Under the pieces are notes generated by a model. The model ran no database searches and was not told the origin of the DNA. It was given only the letters and a program-made list of their open reading frames with translations. Shown here in pieces: positions 22,442-31,377 of a stretch of DNA of 64,000 nt. The position numbers and the translations under genes were made by a program. This stretch comes from a virus: the IMG/VR virus record IMGVR_UViG_3300033153_011590, positions 1 to 64,000 of that record. One strand, written 5' to 3'. Each line of letters begins with the position of its first letter. Within the stretch, counting starts at the first letter, position 1.

Positions 22442-22835
22442 ACAGAAAAAGTCTTATGGTAAAACCAACCGTAATCTAGGTCACTCAACAGAACGCTATT
22501 ATGCATCTGAATTTCGTGACCTAGGTTATAGTTTTTGTAAGACCTCAAGACAAGCATCTCGTTTGCATGATGATGCAGGAATCGACCTTGTATTTATTCC
22601 TTTTAATGTCCAAGTGAAAGCAGGAAAACAAAGAGGATTAAATCCAATACTCGTTTTGAAGGAAATGAATAATAGAATTATTGAACTATTTCCTGAAGAA
22701 AATGAAGTACACTCTAAGCCTAACATGGTTATCTTAAAGAAAGCCACAGGGCATGGTATAAAACGCACCAAGTATGATGAAGTAGTTATCATACCTTGGG
22801 AAGACTTTAAACGTTTAATAAAGAAAGATGAGTAG
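22419..22835 (+). CDS. PD-(D/E)XK nuclease, Holliday-junction-resolvase-like (138 aa)
   Basis: The protein has the fold signature of a small PD-(D/E)XK nuclease: a helix with STERYYASEF, then DDAGIDLVFIPFNVQVKAGK, in which Asp (GIDLV), Gln and Lys (QVK) fit the D-x8-QxK active site seen in archaeal-type resolvases (Hjc). The first acidic residue is probably the Glu of STER. I used the ATG at 22419; an ATG at 22395 is possible and would lengthen the overlap with the previous gene. It would resolve recombination or replication intermediates. Confidence 0.7.
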   Translation: MPDQTTNKQKKSYGKTNRNLGHSTERYYASEFRDLGYSFCKTSRQASRLHDDAGIDLVFIPFNVQVKAGKQRGLNPILVLKEMNNRIIELFPEENEVHSKPNMVILKKATGHGIKRTKYDEVVIIPWEDFKRLIKKDE

Positions 22836-23037
22836 AATTACAACTGGCACTTGTCCCAATTGTGGACAATCTTGCCAAGAATCAACAGATGGTACTGTAG
22901 ATTGCCTTGAATGTGGATTTTATTCTACAATGATTATTATTAGCAACTATCGTACACTGGAGGAATTGAATGAAGAGCGATTTAGTATTGGCTGTCATGT
23001 TCTTTCAGAATTACCTGAACAGAATTTCTATATTTAA
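22828..23037 (+). CDS. Zinc-ribbon protein (69 aa)
   Basis: The N-terminus carries a zinc ribbon: TGTCPNCGQSC then VDCLECGFYS (CxxC and CxxC separated by 16 residues). The rest is a short acidic helix. The start overlaps the resolvase gene by eight bases. The next gene (PD-(D/E)XK exonuclease) starts 13 bases after its stop. A nucleic-acid-binding or transcription-factor-like role is possible. Confidence 0.65.
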   Translation: MSRITTGTCPNCGQSCQESTDGTVDCLECGFYSTMIIISNYRTLEELNEERFSIGCHVLSELPEQNFYI

Positions 23038-23050
23038 AAACACTAATCCT

Positions 23051-24157
23051 ATGATTAAGAGAACACCACAAGCTTTGATAGATGATTATTTCGAAGACAC
23101 ACAACATTTGTCACAGAGTAAAATCAAGCTTATCCTGAAAGGGATGGATGTCTTCAATAAAGAAAAGGATGAAAAGGATTTATATTATGAAGAAAAAGGA
23201 CATTTTATTATAGGAAACGGAGTTGATATTTTATTGACTCAAACAAGAAAAGAATTTGATGAACAATTTGCGGTACTTACCGTTGACAAACCCGGCCCAA
23301 AGCTCATGTCTGTAATTCATCGTATTTTCGATACGTATATTATAGAGAAAGATACTGAGCAAATCAGACACTCTACACTCGGAATGAGTGTTGAAAGCCA
23401 GATTATCCTTGACAGTGCTGCTGCCGAAGGATTCCAATCTGCATGGGTTAGTAAAACAATGATAGCTAATGTAATTAAAAATGGTCAAGATTATTTTGAC
23501 TCACTTTGTATGAATTATGGTAAACAATTGGTATCACCCGATGAAATGCATACAATAAACGAAATAGTGGAATCACTTTCCACAAATATAAGAACAAAGT
23601 TTTTGTTCAAAGAGTCTATAAATAAAGATATTGATATTCTTTATCAATTTCCAGTATATTTCTTCATTGGAGAAATATTATGTAAGGCATTGTTAGACAT
23701 TGTTATTGTCAATCATACGGAAAAAATAGTCATTCCCTACGACTTAAAAACTATGGGAGATTACACTATAAACTTTGATATTCAGGCACGCAGAATGAGA
23801 TATGATATTCAGGCTGCATTTTATACTGAAGCTTTAACAGTACATTTTGAAGGATATACAATTAATCCTTTTATCTTTGTAGTAGAAAGTACTATCCAAC
23901 AAGGAAATCCATTATTGTTTGAAACTTCTGGTGATTTTATAAGTATAGGAAGATATGGAAGAGCTGAAGGATACAGTAGACTTTATGATGATAAAGATAC
24001 TGATGAATATTTTCAAGAAATATATCATAAACCTATTCATGGTTTCATGGAAGGCATTAAACTTTATAAGTGGTATCTTGAAAATGGATTTGAACAAGAT
24101 AAACTTGTAAAAGAACATAGTGGATATTTATATCTTGAATGGAACAAAGTCTCCTAG
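23051..24157 (+). CDS. PD-(D/E)XK exonuclease, RecB/Cas4-like (368 aa)
   Basis: The active site is in the C-terminal half: CKALLDIVIV (211-220, D216), IPYDLKT (228-234, D231 and K233) and the QxxxY helix IQAAFYTEAL (Q254, Y258), the full set for a RecB-type PD-(D/E)XK exonuclease. I chose the ATG at 23051, after the stop of the zinc-ribbon gene, because a frame open from 22970 would overlap it. The enzyme may act with the Sak4-like ATPase to make single-stranded ends for recombination. Length and QxxxY agree with phage recombination exonucleases. Confidence 0.78.
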   Translation: MIKRTPQALIDDYFEDTQHLSQSKIKLILKGMDVFNKEKDEKDLYYEEKGHFIIGNGVDILLTQTRKEFDEQFAVLTVDKPGPKLMSVIHRIFDTYIIEKDTEQIRHSTLGMSVESQIILDSAAAEGFQSAWVSKTMIANVIKNGQDYFDSLCMNYGKQLVSPDEMHTINEIVESLSTNIRTKFLFKESINKDIDILYQFPVYFFIGEILCKALLDIVIVNHTEKIVIPYDLKTMGDYTINFDIQARRMRYDIQAAFYTEALTVHFEGYTINPFIFVVESTIQQGNPLLFETSGDFISIGRYGRAEGYSRLYDDKDTDEYFQEIYHKPIHGFMEGIKLYKWYLENGFEQDKLVKEHSGYLYLEWNKVS

Positions 24158-24159
24158 TT

Positions 24160-24822
24160 ATGGAAATACAGGATGGACAATTTTATATAAATAAGACGAA
24201 TCAATATCTACTTCCGATAATATCTGATTATGGAATAAGCATTATTAAACGTGTTGCTTCTGTATTCAAATTGGGAGTAGGTATAGGTGATGCAGTATTA
24301 CCTGATAATGTAGAATTGAATAATCCTCTTTTTATGTTAATTGATATAAATATGAGGAGAACTCGTTTTTTGAACGTTATGGAATGGTTCAGAGAACAGG
24401 ACTTTTTTATATTTGACTATAGTTACGATGATATTATTGACGGTAATAAGCACATGATTGTGATAGAAACACCTAAAAACTACATAAATGCTTATGAACA
24501 TTTTTTAAATTCAGAATTCAGTAAGATGTATTCAGAACTTGAATTGAATAGATTTTTCAAGAAAGGTGATGAAAAAAGAAATGTCTTATTGAAGAATGAA
24601 ATCGCAATAATAAACTTTGTTGATGTAATGAATGAGGAATTCGATTCTAACTATTCGTATAAATTGTGGGAAGAACTTGATAATGAAGCGGATTTTCCCA
24701 TAATGATGAAAGAAGAAATATTTAACTACAATTTAATACAAAATTCTGATGAACAAAAAAACAGAAGACGCACAAAAGAAAGTTGCGAAAGAGCAGAAGG
24801 AACAGTTGTTAAAGACAATTGA
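24160..24822 (+). CDS. Hypothetical protein (220 aa)
   Basis: No family is recognised. I used the ATG at 24160, two bases after the exonuclease stop; an upstream ATG at 24139 would overlap it. The protein has mixed alpha/beta content (LLPIISDYGISIIKRVASVF, FMLIDINMRRTRFLNVMEWF), then a charged C-terminus. Its 3' end overlaps the next gene by 74 bases, so the last 25 residues (RRRTKESCERAEGTV) may be under little constraint. Confidence 0.55.
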   Translation: MEIQDGQFYINKTNQYLLPIISDYGISIIKRVASVFKLGVGIGDAVLPDNVELNNPLFMLIDINMRRTRFLNVMEWFREQDFFIFDYSYDDIIDGNKHMIVIETPKNYINAYEHFLNSEFSKMYSELELNRFFKKGDEKRNVLLKNEIAIINFVDVMNEEFDSNYSYKLWEELDNEADFPIMMKEEIFNYNLIQNSDEQKNRRRTKESCERAEGTVVKDN

Positions 24823-25123
24823 AGATTTGAAAAAGCTCGTAGAAGACAGCGACTATATTCCGGCTGCTGTTATATTGTTAAATGATGGTAAGCAATCACT
24901 CATTACAGGCGGAGGTCATCCTGTCGTACTTAATGAGATGATGAAACAAGCTTTCGACAGTATACCAAACTTTTTTCTTTCTACAAAGCAGGCTTGTATG
25001 GAATATCAGTTCAATGCTGATGTTGCTGAAACTGCTAAAAAAATAAGTAGTGAAATTACAAAAAAAGTTGAAGAAAAGAATGAACAAGACAGACTTTTTG
25101 TTCCACCAATTGCTGATGCATAA
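24749..25123 (+). CDS. Hypothetical helical protein (124 aa)
   Basis: The gene starts inside the previous one (74-base overlap). It has a Lys/Glu-rich N-terminal helix (EDAQKKVAKEQKEQLLKTIE), then a core with AAVILLNDGKQSLITGGGHP and a C-terminal helix. The 'DGKQSLITGGGH' segment recalls small phage proteins of unknown function that bind host factors, but I cannot name a family. Its last base is the first base of the next ATG. Confidence 0.6.
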   Translation: MNKKTEDAQKKVAKEQKEQLLKTIEDLKKLVEDSDYIPAAVILLNDGKQSLITGGGHPVVLNEMMKQAFDSIPNFFLSTKQACMEYQFNADVAETAKKISSEITKKVEEKNEQDRLFVPPIADA

Positions 25124-25512
25124 TGGAATGCTGTCGATGTGATACAGAAATTGAAAAAATCCCTTATTTAATAGTAGGGGATTTTTCAGCCTGTCCAAAA
25201 TGTATGCATGAATTTGAAGTATTGGTACAACTTAGTTTGGATAATCCGAATGTCTTCAAAGAAGTTATACATAAATGGAAAACTGACATCAAAGCCAGAA
25301 AAAATATTATGGATATTCGCCATTTGAATATTACAATAGGCGAGTATACTGATTTGATGGCTGAATACTATCGTGCTATAGGAAAAAATGATAAAGTAAT
25401 CAAATACAGAAATGTATATCTTAGTGTACGTCAAGTAGGTCACTATTTACAAACGATTAAAGATAAGAACAATGATTTGGAAAAGATACAGCTTCTACAC
25501 ACACTTGACTAA
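25123..25512 (+). CDS. Zinc-ribbon protein (129 aa)
   Basis: The N-terminus MECCRCDTEIEKIPY then FSACPKCMHEFEV gives two CxxC pairs about 20 residues apart, a zinc ribbon. The remainder is helical and charged (FKEVIHKWKTDIKARKNIMD, GEYTDLMAEYYRAIGKNDKV). The end overlaps the next gene by 41 bases. Function unknown; it belongs to the run of small early genes before the convergence point. Confidence 0.6.
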   Translation: MECCRCDTEIEKIPYLIVGDFSACPKCMHEFEVLVQLSLDNPNVFKEVIHKWKTDIKARKNIMDIRHLNITIGEYTDLMAEYYRAIGKNDKVIKYRNVYLSVRQVGHYLQTIKDKNNDLEKIQLLHTLD

Positions 25513-25891
25513 AGACTCCAGACCATTAATATTCAATCCAAGATTCCCTTGGGCATGTGTTGGCCTTAGTGGAGAAGGTTCTGACAAAATTGATAAAGCT
25601 ATTATGGTTGCATATTTACCTGCAGATGAAAATTTATTGATGTATTGGAATGATGCTTTTAAGATTGAGTATACATTAGAAGAAGAGATAATATTCACTG
25701 ATGCATTTCCACAACCTAGTTGGTTTGATGAATGCGAAACAATTGAAGATTCTCATACAGAAGATATGATTACTGATATTATATGGCTTAGAGATACATT
25801 TATTCAACAAGTAGATATAGAACCTACAAAAGATGAAGCTTATGCCTACAATTTGTGTGATAGAATACTAGATAAATTAAGAGGAGAATAA
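25472..25891 (+). CDS. Hypothetical protein (139 aa)
   Basis: No family is recognised. The N-terminus is aromatic (KRYSFYTHLTKDSRPLIF) and the centre is beta-rich (KAIMVAYLPADENLLMYW). The acidic middle (EEEIIFTDAFPQPSWFDECE) leads to a final helix. The start at 25472 overlaps the previous gene by 41 bases; no other good ATG lies nearby. Probably an early protein of unknown role. Confidence 0.55.
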   Translation: MIWKRYSFYTHLTKDSRPLIFNPRFPWACVGLSGEGSDKIDKAIMVAYLPADENLLMYWNDAFKIEYTLEEEIIFTDAFPQPSWFDECETIEDSHTEDMITDIIWLRDTFIQQVDIEPTKDEAYAYNLCDRILDKLRGE

Positions 25892-25893
25892 TT

Positions 25894-26079
25894 ATGATAG
25901 CTAAAATTGGACATCAAAAAGAACAAGATATAATGGTAATTGCTTGGAGTGACAATAGTATCGGATTTGGTGAACTTATCATTAAAAAAGTTGAGGATGG
26001 CATATACACAGTAGATACTGAAATGATGGATATTGACCATTTTATCAAGGTAATTAAGGCATTAGAATATCTTCCATGA
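25894..26079 (+). CDS. Small hypothetical protein (61 aa)
   Basis: A short beta-rich protein (MIAKIGHQKEQDIMVIAWSD, GFGELIIKKVEDG, IYTVDTEMMDID) with a final helix. The ATG follows the previous stop by two bases and the end overlaps the next gene by four, so the three genes are translationally linked. No family is recognised. Confidence 0.55.
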   Translation: MIAKIGHQKEQDIMVIAWSDNSIGFGELIIKKVEDGIYTVDTEMMDIDHFIKVIKALEYLP

Positions 26080-26267
26080 AACTTACGAAGAAACTCAGAC
26101 AAGCAAAAGATGAGAAATGTTCTGACTGTGGTAAATCTGCTGTAGTATTCTTTCCTGTATTTGACCCTGACATACCATCGTATCCCTATTGTCGTAAATG
26201 CGTCAATACAAGAAAAATTGAACTACTTATAGCGATGGATAAAAGTGATAAAAAAGGAGAGCAATAA
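26076..26267 (+). CDS. Zinc-ribbon protein (63 aa), last gene of the early block
   Basis: KCSDCGKSAVVFFPVF and PSYPYCRKCVN give two CxxC pairs separated by about 20 residues, forming a zinc ribbon. The N-terminus is basic. It is the last + strand gene before the convergent late block; the stop falls inside the shared terminator. It is similar in build to the other small zinc proteins in the early region. Confidence 0.65.
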   Translation: MKLTKKLRQAKDEKCSDCGKSAVVFFPVFDPDIPSYPYCRKCVNTRKIELLIAMDKSDKKGEQ

Positions 26268-26285
26268 TGTTCTCCTTTTTTTTTT
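26250..26285 (+). terminator. Bidirectional terminator where early and late blocks converge
   Basis: An A-run plus GGAGA (26250-26260) and TCTCC plus a T-run (26271-26285) make a stem flanked by A's on one side and T's on the other. It serves both the rightward early transcript and the leftward late transcript, whose last stop codon is within the T-run. Confidence 0.75.
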
Positions 26286-29200
26286 AGTTATCGTGCTCTT
26301 CTAAGAATTCATCAACTTCTTGTTCATATCTACTTTCAGCTAATGATGTTCCTTTACCGTATTCAGTATTTAGTCTGTTTTTACGTGATGTAAGTGTTGG
26401 AAATGCTTTTCCTGCTTTTGCATCTATCTCATTATCACTCCACTTAGCATTAGCAGGTCTTTTTTTGTTTAGCTTGTTAAGTCTAGCTTCTTCTTCATCT
26501 CTTTTAACTTCACGAATTGTTTCATATCTGTCATACTTGTTATAATCAGTAGAGCGTTCAATAAACAAGAATCTCTTATCGAATATTCTATCCATAGAGA
26601 CCGGAGTAGTTAATGGAAGAGGCATTTCTCCTTGACCCATATCGCCCCAATCAGCATTTACATTAACTCCAATGTATTTGAAAATAGAAGGCATAAAAGT
26701 TTTTCCAAGTTTACCTTGTGTTTTAGAACCACCTTGAAATTCTCCGGTAGTTATAATATCTTCAAATCTGTCTAGTTTTTCTGCAGCACCAATCCAATCA
26801 CCAAGTTTGAGTACGAATCTAAGAAAAGTTCCATCGGTACTCATTGTTTGAAGAAGCGACATAGGATTAGCAATTACTCCTAAATCATCCAGTAACATTC
26901 CAGCATTATTAATAACAAAATTTCTTGCCATAATTTGCTTCTTACATTTCCAAGTATCTTCTTCACAGTCAGCAAATTTGTAAAGTAAATTGCTCATAAG
27001 AATAAGATTTATTCTCATACCAATATTTACAAGCAATCCTCTCATAGCACCTGCTTCTTCTCGTGTAAGTCCTAATTTTTTTTCTACATCCATACCTTTG
27101 ATTGTTCTTCTTGTAGCAAGTGCAATAGGTATATTGAGTGTAGTTAATGAGAGTTCTGCCAATGTAACCCAAAGTTCTCTTAATATAGGAACTTGAGATT
27201 TTTCTTTTCGTGTTGCTTCTGCTACTATTCCTGCAACCAATGCTGCTCCTGCACCTATTGCTAGAGGCCAACCAAAAGTTGTTAAACCAAAAGCCCCCAT
27301 TGTAAGAGAAGCTGTAAATAAAGTTGCTGTTATTGGTTTGGCACTCCTCATAACACTTCTATGTCTTATTTTGCCTGCAGCAAGATTAGGGCCATGTCCC
27401 CAATAAGACCATATCATAGCAGGCAACCATCCTAAAAATATCATCCAATATGTTCCAAATTGGGTATTCTTTATCGGGATACCTGCTACATTGGAATAGT
27501 CACCATGTACTATCTTTACATTACTTACAGCATTCTCTCTGAAAGCTCTGTAATCACCACCTGACATTTTTTCCCAATTGTTGATGTTTTCTGTATTCTC
27601 TGTAATACCATCAGCTTGATATCTGAATTCAGGTTTAAGTTGTAATATTCCACCTTTACTTTTTTTCTTAACTTTTTTTCCATCTACAATCTTAGTATAA
27701 GAAGTACCTTTTATTCTTCCTTCTTCGTCAACTTCATTATAAATCAGAAATTCATTACCATTAAATATTTTGGATTTATTTCCATGAGAATCAATGATTT
27801 CTTCATCCATTAAAGTTGATAATATTGTAATAGTTTGATTACGCCATTCAGGAGCTGTAATAGAGAGGTAATAAGGATTAAACTTTTGCTTACCTGTAGT
27901 TTTACCTAAACGGTTACTAGCTCTTTGCTTTTCATTACGCATGTCCTGAATAATCTTAGACCTATCTATAAACATTTCAGCAAGTACAAGATTTTTTCCA
28001 TGACGTTTGTGATGCATAATATCTGCTTTTCCTCTAAGAGGTTGTCGTAAATAGAATTGTTTTCTACCTTTACCCATTACAAAGTTTACAACTCTTAATG
28101 AGTTACCTCTTGTCCATAAATCACCAACAGCATCGTGGAATACATTGGAAATTATACCATAAGCTACATTACGACTACCTGACACAAAGTTAAAAGCCAT
28201 ACCCATGAACATAATAATAGGATGAGCTACTTTGAATGGTAACATCATATCGAATTTTCTTCCCAAATTTTCCATTCTTTCTTGAATAGATTCTTCGTAA
28301 GTTGAAGGTATTGATAGTGTTTCTCCTCTGTGTTTAGCTTCTCTTTCATCTTTGAGTCTTTGTGCAAGTTCTTTGAGGAATTTTCTTTCTTTTTTTTCTT
28401 CAGGAGTCAGCATTTTCTTTCCTATTGGTGCTCCTTTTTCAGCAAAATTACCTTTTACGGCAGTTTCAATCCATTGGTCGACTCTTTTTTCTCCACGAAT
28501 TCTTTGTTCTCCTCCTTCTTTTACAACTTTGCCTCTTTTGTCTTTAATATTTGGTGTTGTTAATTGATTATAATAGTTCTGCATAAGTAAGATAGTAGGT
28601 GCAACTTCATTAGCGGCATCAACTCTTATAGCATGAGAAATAAAATGACGTAATACCTTGGGTAAATCCATACGATGCTGGTCAATAATTTCTCGTCTTG
28701 CACCAGTACGAATTGCTTTTTTTAAGAAATCATAACTGTTATTTTTAAGTTTTATAAACTCATTGAAGTCTTCTTCTATCATAACTTTTTTCAGAAAATC
28801 AACAAGTTCATCTGTTATGGTCACCTTTGCATTGTTAGGAATATCTTTTTTCGATGTTAAAGTCTTTATTTTTATACCATCTGTAATAGTCATTTCAAAA
28901 GTCTTGAGCATACTCTGATAATTACCGTTTTTTCTATCAACAAGTACTTTAGTACTTTTCATATTACCATAATTGATAGATTCTTCATCATTTTCTTTTC
29001 CGGTAAACTCGTATTCTTTTACACCTAATCCTTTTATAATTTTTCCAACTATTTTACTATGAGCATTTTTAACCATAGAACCTAGAGGTAAATCAGTTCT
29101 ACCTATTTGTTTCCGAAATTGTTTCTCCATAGCAAGTAAAGAGTTGAATGTAACTCTGTCTTGACCTACACTGGCTAAAACATTGTTTACATATAATAAT

Positions 29201-31377
29201 ACTTCACTTACTTCATTCCATAATCTGTACATTTCAGAATTATCGCTAATTGTCTCAAATCTTGGGTCTTTATATTTTTCTATGTTTTCATTATTAGGAA
29301 TAAATTCGTTGAATTTTGCATTTGGAGTTATTTGTACAACTTCTCCATCAACTATATGAGAATGTTGATTTGTTTCTGGTACATTAAATACATGAAAAGG
29401 ACTATTTTCCAAATCATATTGTTCAAGAATTTCTCTTTCTTTTGGAGATAAATCATCAACAGTTTTTTCTGGAAATCTTTCTTTAACAAATGCTGCTCTT
29501 TCAAATGTAAACTGGTCAATAAGTTTTATTTGAGAGTCAACAATCCTTTTGTATTCATAATTCTCTTTACCAGTACCTGCACCTATTTTTGCTTTCAGTC
29601 TTTCAGAATACCTTTTTGCATCAACATCACTAGTAAATCTAAAACCAAATCCTGCATTTTTGAATGCTTCTTTAACTTCAGGAAGTCTGCGTATATCAAT
29701 AAATTCACCATCTTTTCTTATTCTTTCAAATCTTTTTTCTTCATCCAATTCAATTGAGGTTTTCAAACTGAACCATTCCGATTTGAAAGGATTTATAAGA
29801 AATTCTGTTTGAAATTCTCTGGAATCCTTCTGATAAAATATAGAGTAGTCACCTTTGATTATACCTCTGAGTTTATGAAATAAGGTATCTATAATAGCCA
29901 TCTTTTCCTGACCATAAGCCATTTTTTCTGAAATCCTGTCAACAAACAAACTACTCATAATTTGAGGAATAACACTTTCTGAAAAGCCTTCTCCTCTTTT
30001 AAAATCATAAGTAAGAGTGGGGTCTAAGAATAATGCAGATAATTTATCAATATCATGAACATCTCCGAAAAGATAATCCATTACATTTCCTTTTTCAATT
30101 TTGGTATCTCCGAATGTATAAGCTTCTATTTTTCCTTTTTCATCCTTTACTTCTTTTATATTTCTATGAGCAATAAATGCAGCCTCGATATGTTTCATAT
30201 TCATATCATCAAGCTTTCCTTGCATTTCTTTGAAATTGTCATAAATTTTCATAAAAGCCTTTTTCATTTTTTCATTATCATATTCCAGACTATCCTTGAA
30301 GAAAGGATGGTTTGCTTTTACAACAAATTCTCCCAAAGACATATACCATGTAATAATGTCACGAGCTTCAATAAGGTCTCTACTGGTTGATTTAGAACTA
30401 AGTAAATTTTGTACTCTTGTCAAATCAGTAGCAGCCATACCTTCAATATTTTCAAGTACAGCTGCTGTAGAAGTTAATTCTTTTTTACGTTCTTTGAGTT
30501 CTTTGATTCTAAGTTGTATTCTTGCTATTTTTTCAGTTAAAGCATGAGATTCAGCTCTATCATAAGTTGTTTTGTTCTTGCCTATAAGTGCATTAAGCCT
30601 TTGTTGAAGTTTGCTAATATCATTAGCAACATATTCTTTATACTTCATGAAATCACCTTGTTTATCACTTCGGGTAAGTTCTCTAGGTAAAGCAGAATCT
30701 TCCATCTCTTCCTGAGTTTCAAAAAGTGGATTACCATAATCATCAAAAGGTTTGAGTATGTGATAATTAGCTTCTTCTTCATTTTGAATAAACTCATTTA
30801 TCATTCTCAAGTTTTCAGCATCAGCTCGTTTTTGGTTTTCAACTTTTATCATATGGTCAATATACGAATCACTAGGATTAATAAGTACATGTCCATTTTG
30901 AACAGATGCAATATCTTGTTCATATCTTGAGTTAATAATACCAGCAGTTCTTGCTGGATTGTCACTATAAAGAGTATTCGTGCCGGCTTTTTTTACATTA
31001 TCATTATGACCTCCTTTAGGTTTGACTGTAGTACCTATTGAAATAGCTTCTTCATATACAATAGATTTCATAACACCCATAGTTATTTTTTTTCTAGGAG
31101 CATCGTCTTCTGCAAATGACTCTGATATGTCGCTTAAAAAAGGTTCATCTAAAAATGCTCTTTTATAAATTGTAGATTTAAGTATAAACGCCTGTTCCTT
31201 ATTTCCTACAATGTCCAGTATTTGCTTGAATAGAACACTTGGATTTCCATCTTTATCAAATTCCAATGAGTATCCATTATTTGCACTTATCAAAGTTAAA
31301 GCAGTGTCCTTACTTCCAAATACTTCTGTTAACTTCTTGAAGTTCTCTTTCGCTATTTTATTCTTAAAACAACTCAT
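26284..31377 (-). CDS. Giant virion-associated protein with hydrophobic segments (1697 aa)
   Basis: This is probably one of the giant cargo proteins of crAss-like virions, since it follows the RNA-polymerase-bearing giant in the same operon with a four-base ATGA overlap. No enzyme domain is recognised. Long charged coiled-coil-like regions (residues 230-330) precede a C-terminal part with hydrophobic segments: one near residue 1310 (MIFLGWLPAMIWSYWGHG) and another around 1350-1388 (PLAIGAGAALVAGIVAEA). Such segments are unusual for a soluble virion cargo and suggest membrane insertion during ejection. The last 300 residues are charged. Related giants of crAss-like phages are structural/ejected proteins; the exact homologue cannot be named from sequence alone. 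Confidence 0.65.
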   Translation of the reverse strand: MSCFKNKIAKENFKKLTEVFGSKDTALTLISANNGYSLEFDKDGNPSVLFKQILDIVGNKEQAFILKSTIYKRAFLDEPFLSDISESFAEDDAPRKKITMGVMKSIVYEEAISIGTTVKPKGGHNDNVKKAGTNTLYSDNPARTAGIINSRYEQDIASVQNGHVLINPSDSYIDHMIKVENQKRADAENLRMINEFIQNEEEANYHILKPFDDYGNPLFETQEEMEDSALPRELTRSDKQGDFMKYKEYVANDISKLQQRLNALIGKNKTTYDRAESHALTEKIARIQLRIKELKERKKELTSTAAVLENIEGMAATDLTRVQNLLSSKSTSRDLIEARDIITWYMSLGEFVVKANHPFFKDSLEYDNEKMKKAFMKIYDNFKEMQGKLDDMNMKHIEAAFIAHRNIKEVKDEKGKIEAYTFGDTKIEKGNVMDYLFGDVHDIDKLSALFLDPTLTYDFKRGEGFSESVIPQIMSSLFVDRISEKMAYGQEKMAIIDTLFHKLRGIIKGDYSIFYQKDSREFQTEFLINPFKSEWFSLKTSIELDEEKRFERIRKDGEFIDIRRLPEVKEAFKNAGFGFRFTSDVDAKRYSERLKAKIGAGTGKENYEYKRIVDSQIKLIDQFTFERAAFVKERFPEKTVDDLSPKEREILEQYDLENSPFHVFNVPETNQHSHIVDGEVVQITPNAKFNEFIPNNENIEKYKDPRFETISDNSEMYRLWNEVSEVLLYVNNVLASVGQDRVTFNSLLAMEKQFRKQIGRTDLPLGSMVKNAHSKIVGKIIKGLGVKEYEFTGKENDEESINYGNMKSTKVLVDRKNGNYQSMLKTFEMTITDGIKIKTLTSKKDIPNNAKVTITDELVDFLKKVMIEEDFNEFIKLKNNSYDFLKKAIRTGARREIIDQHRMDLPKVLRHFISHAIRVDAANEVAPTILLMQNYYNQLTTPNIKDKRGKVVKEGGEQRIRGEKRVDQWIETAVKGNFAEKGAPIGKKMLTPEEKKERKFLKELAQRLKDEREAKHRGETLSIPSTYEESIQERMENLGRKFDMMLPFKVAHPIIMFMGMAFNFVSGSRNVAYGIISNVFHDAVGDLWTRGNSLRVVNFVMGKGRKQFYLRQPLRGKADIMHHKRHGKNLVLAEMFIDRSKIIQDMRNEKQRASNRLGKTTGKQKFNPYYLSITAPEWRNQTITILSTLMDEEIIDSHGNKSKIFNGNEFLIYNEVDEEGRIKGTSYTKIVDGKKVKKKSKGGILQLKPEFRYQADGITENTENINNWEKMSGGDYRAFRENAVSNVKIVHGDYSNVAGIPIKNTQFGTYWMIFLGWLPAMIWSYWGHGPNLAAGKIRHRSVMRSAKPITATLFTASLTMGAFGLTTFGWPLAIGAGAALVAGIVAEATRKEKSQVPILRELWVTLAELSLTTLNIPIALATRRTIKGMDVEKKLGLTREEAGAMRGLLVNIGMRINLILMSNLLYKFADCEEDTWKCKKQIMARNFVINNAGMLLDDLGVIANPMSLLQTMSTDGTFLRFVLKLGDWIGAAEKLDRFEDIITTGEFQGGSKTQGKLGKTFMPSIFKYIGVNVNADWGDMGQGEMPLPLTTPVSMDRIFDKRFLFIERSTDYNKYDRYETIREVKRDEEEARLNKLNKKRPANAKWSDNEIDAKAGKAFPTLTSRKNRLNTEYGKGTSLAESRYEQEVDEFLEEHDN

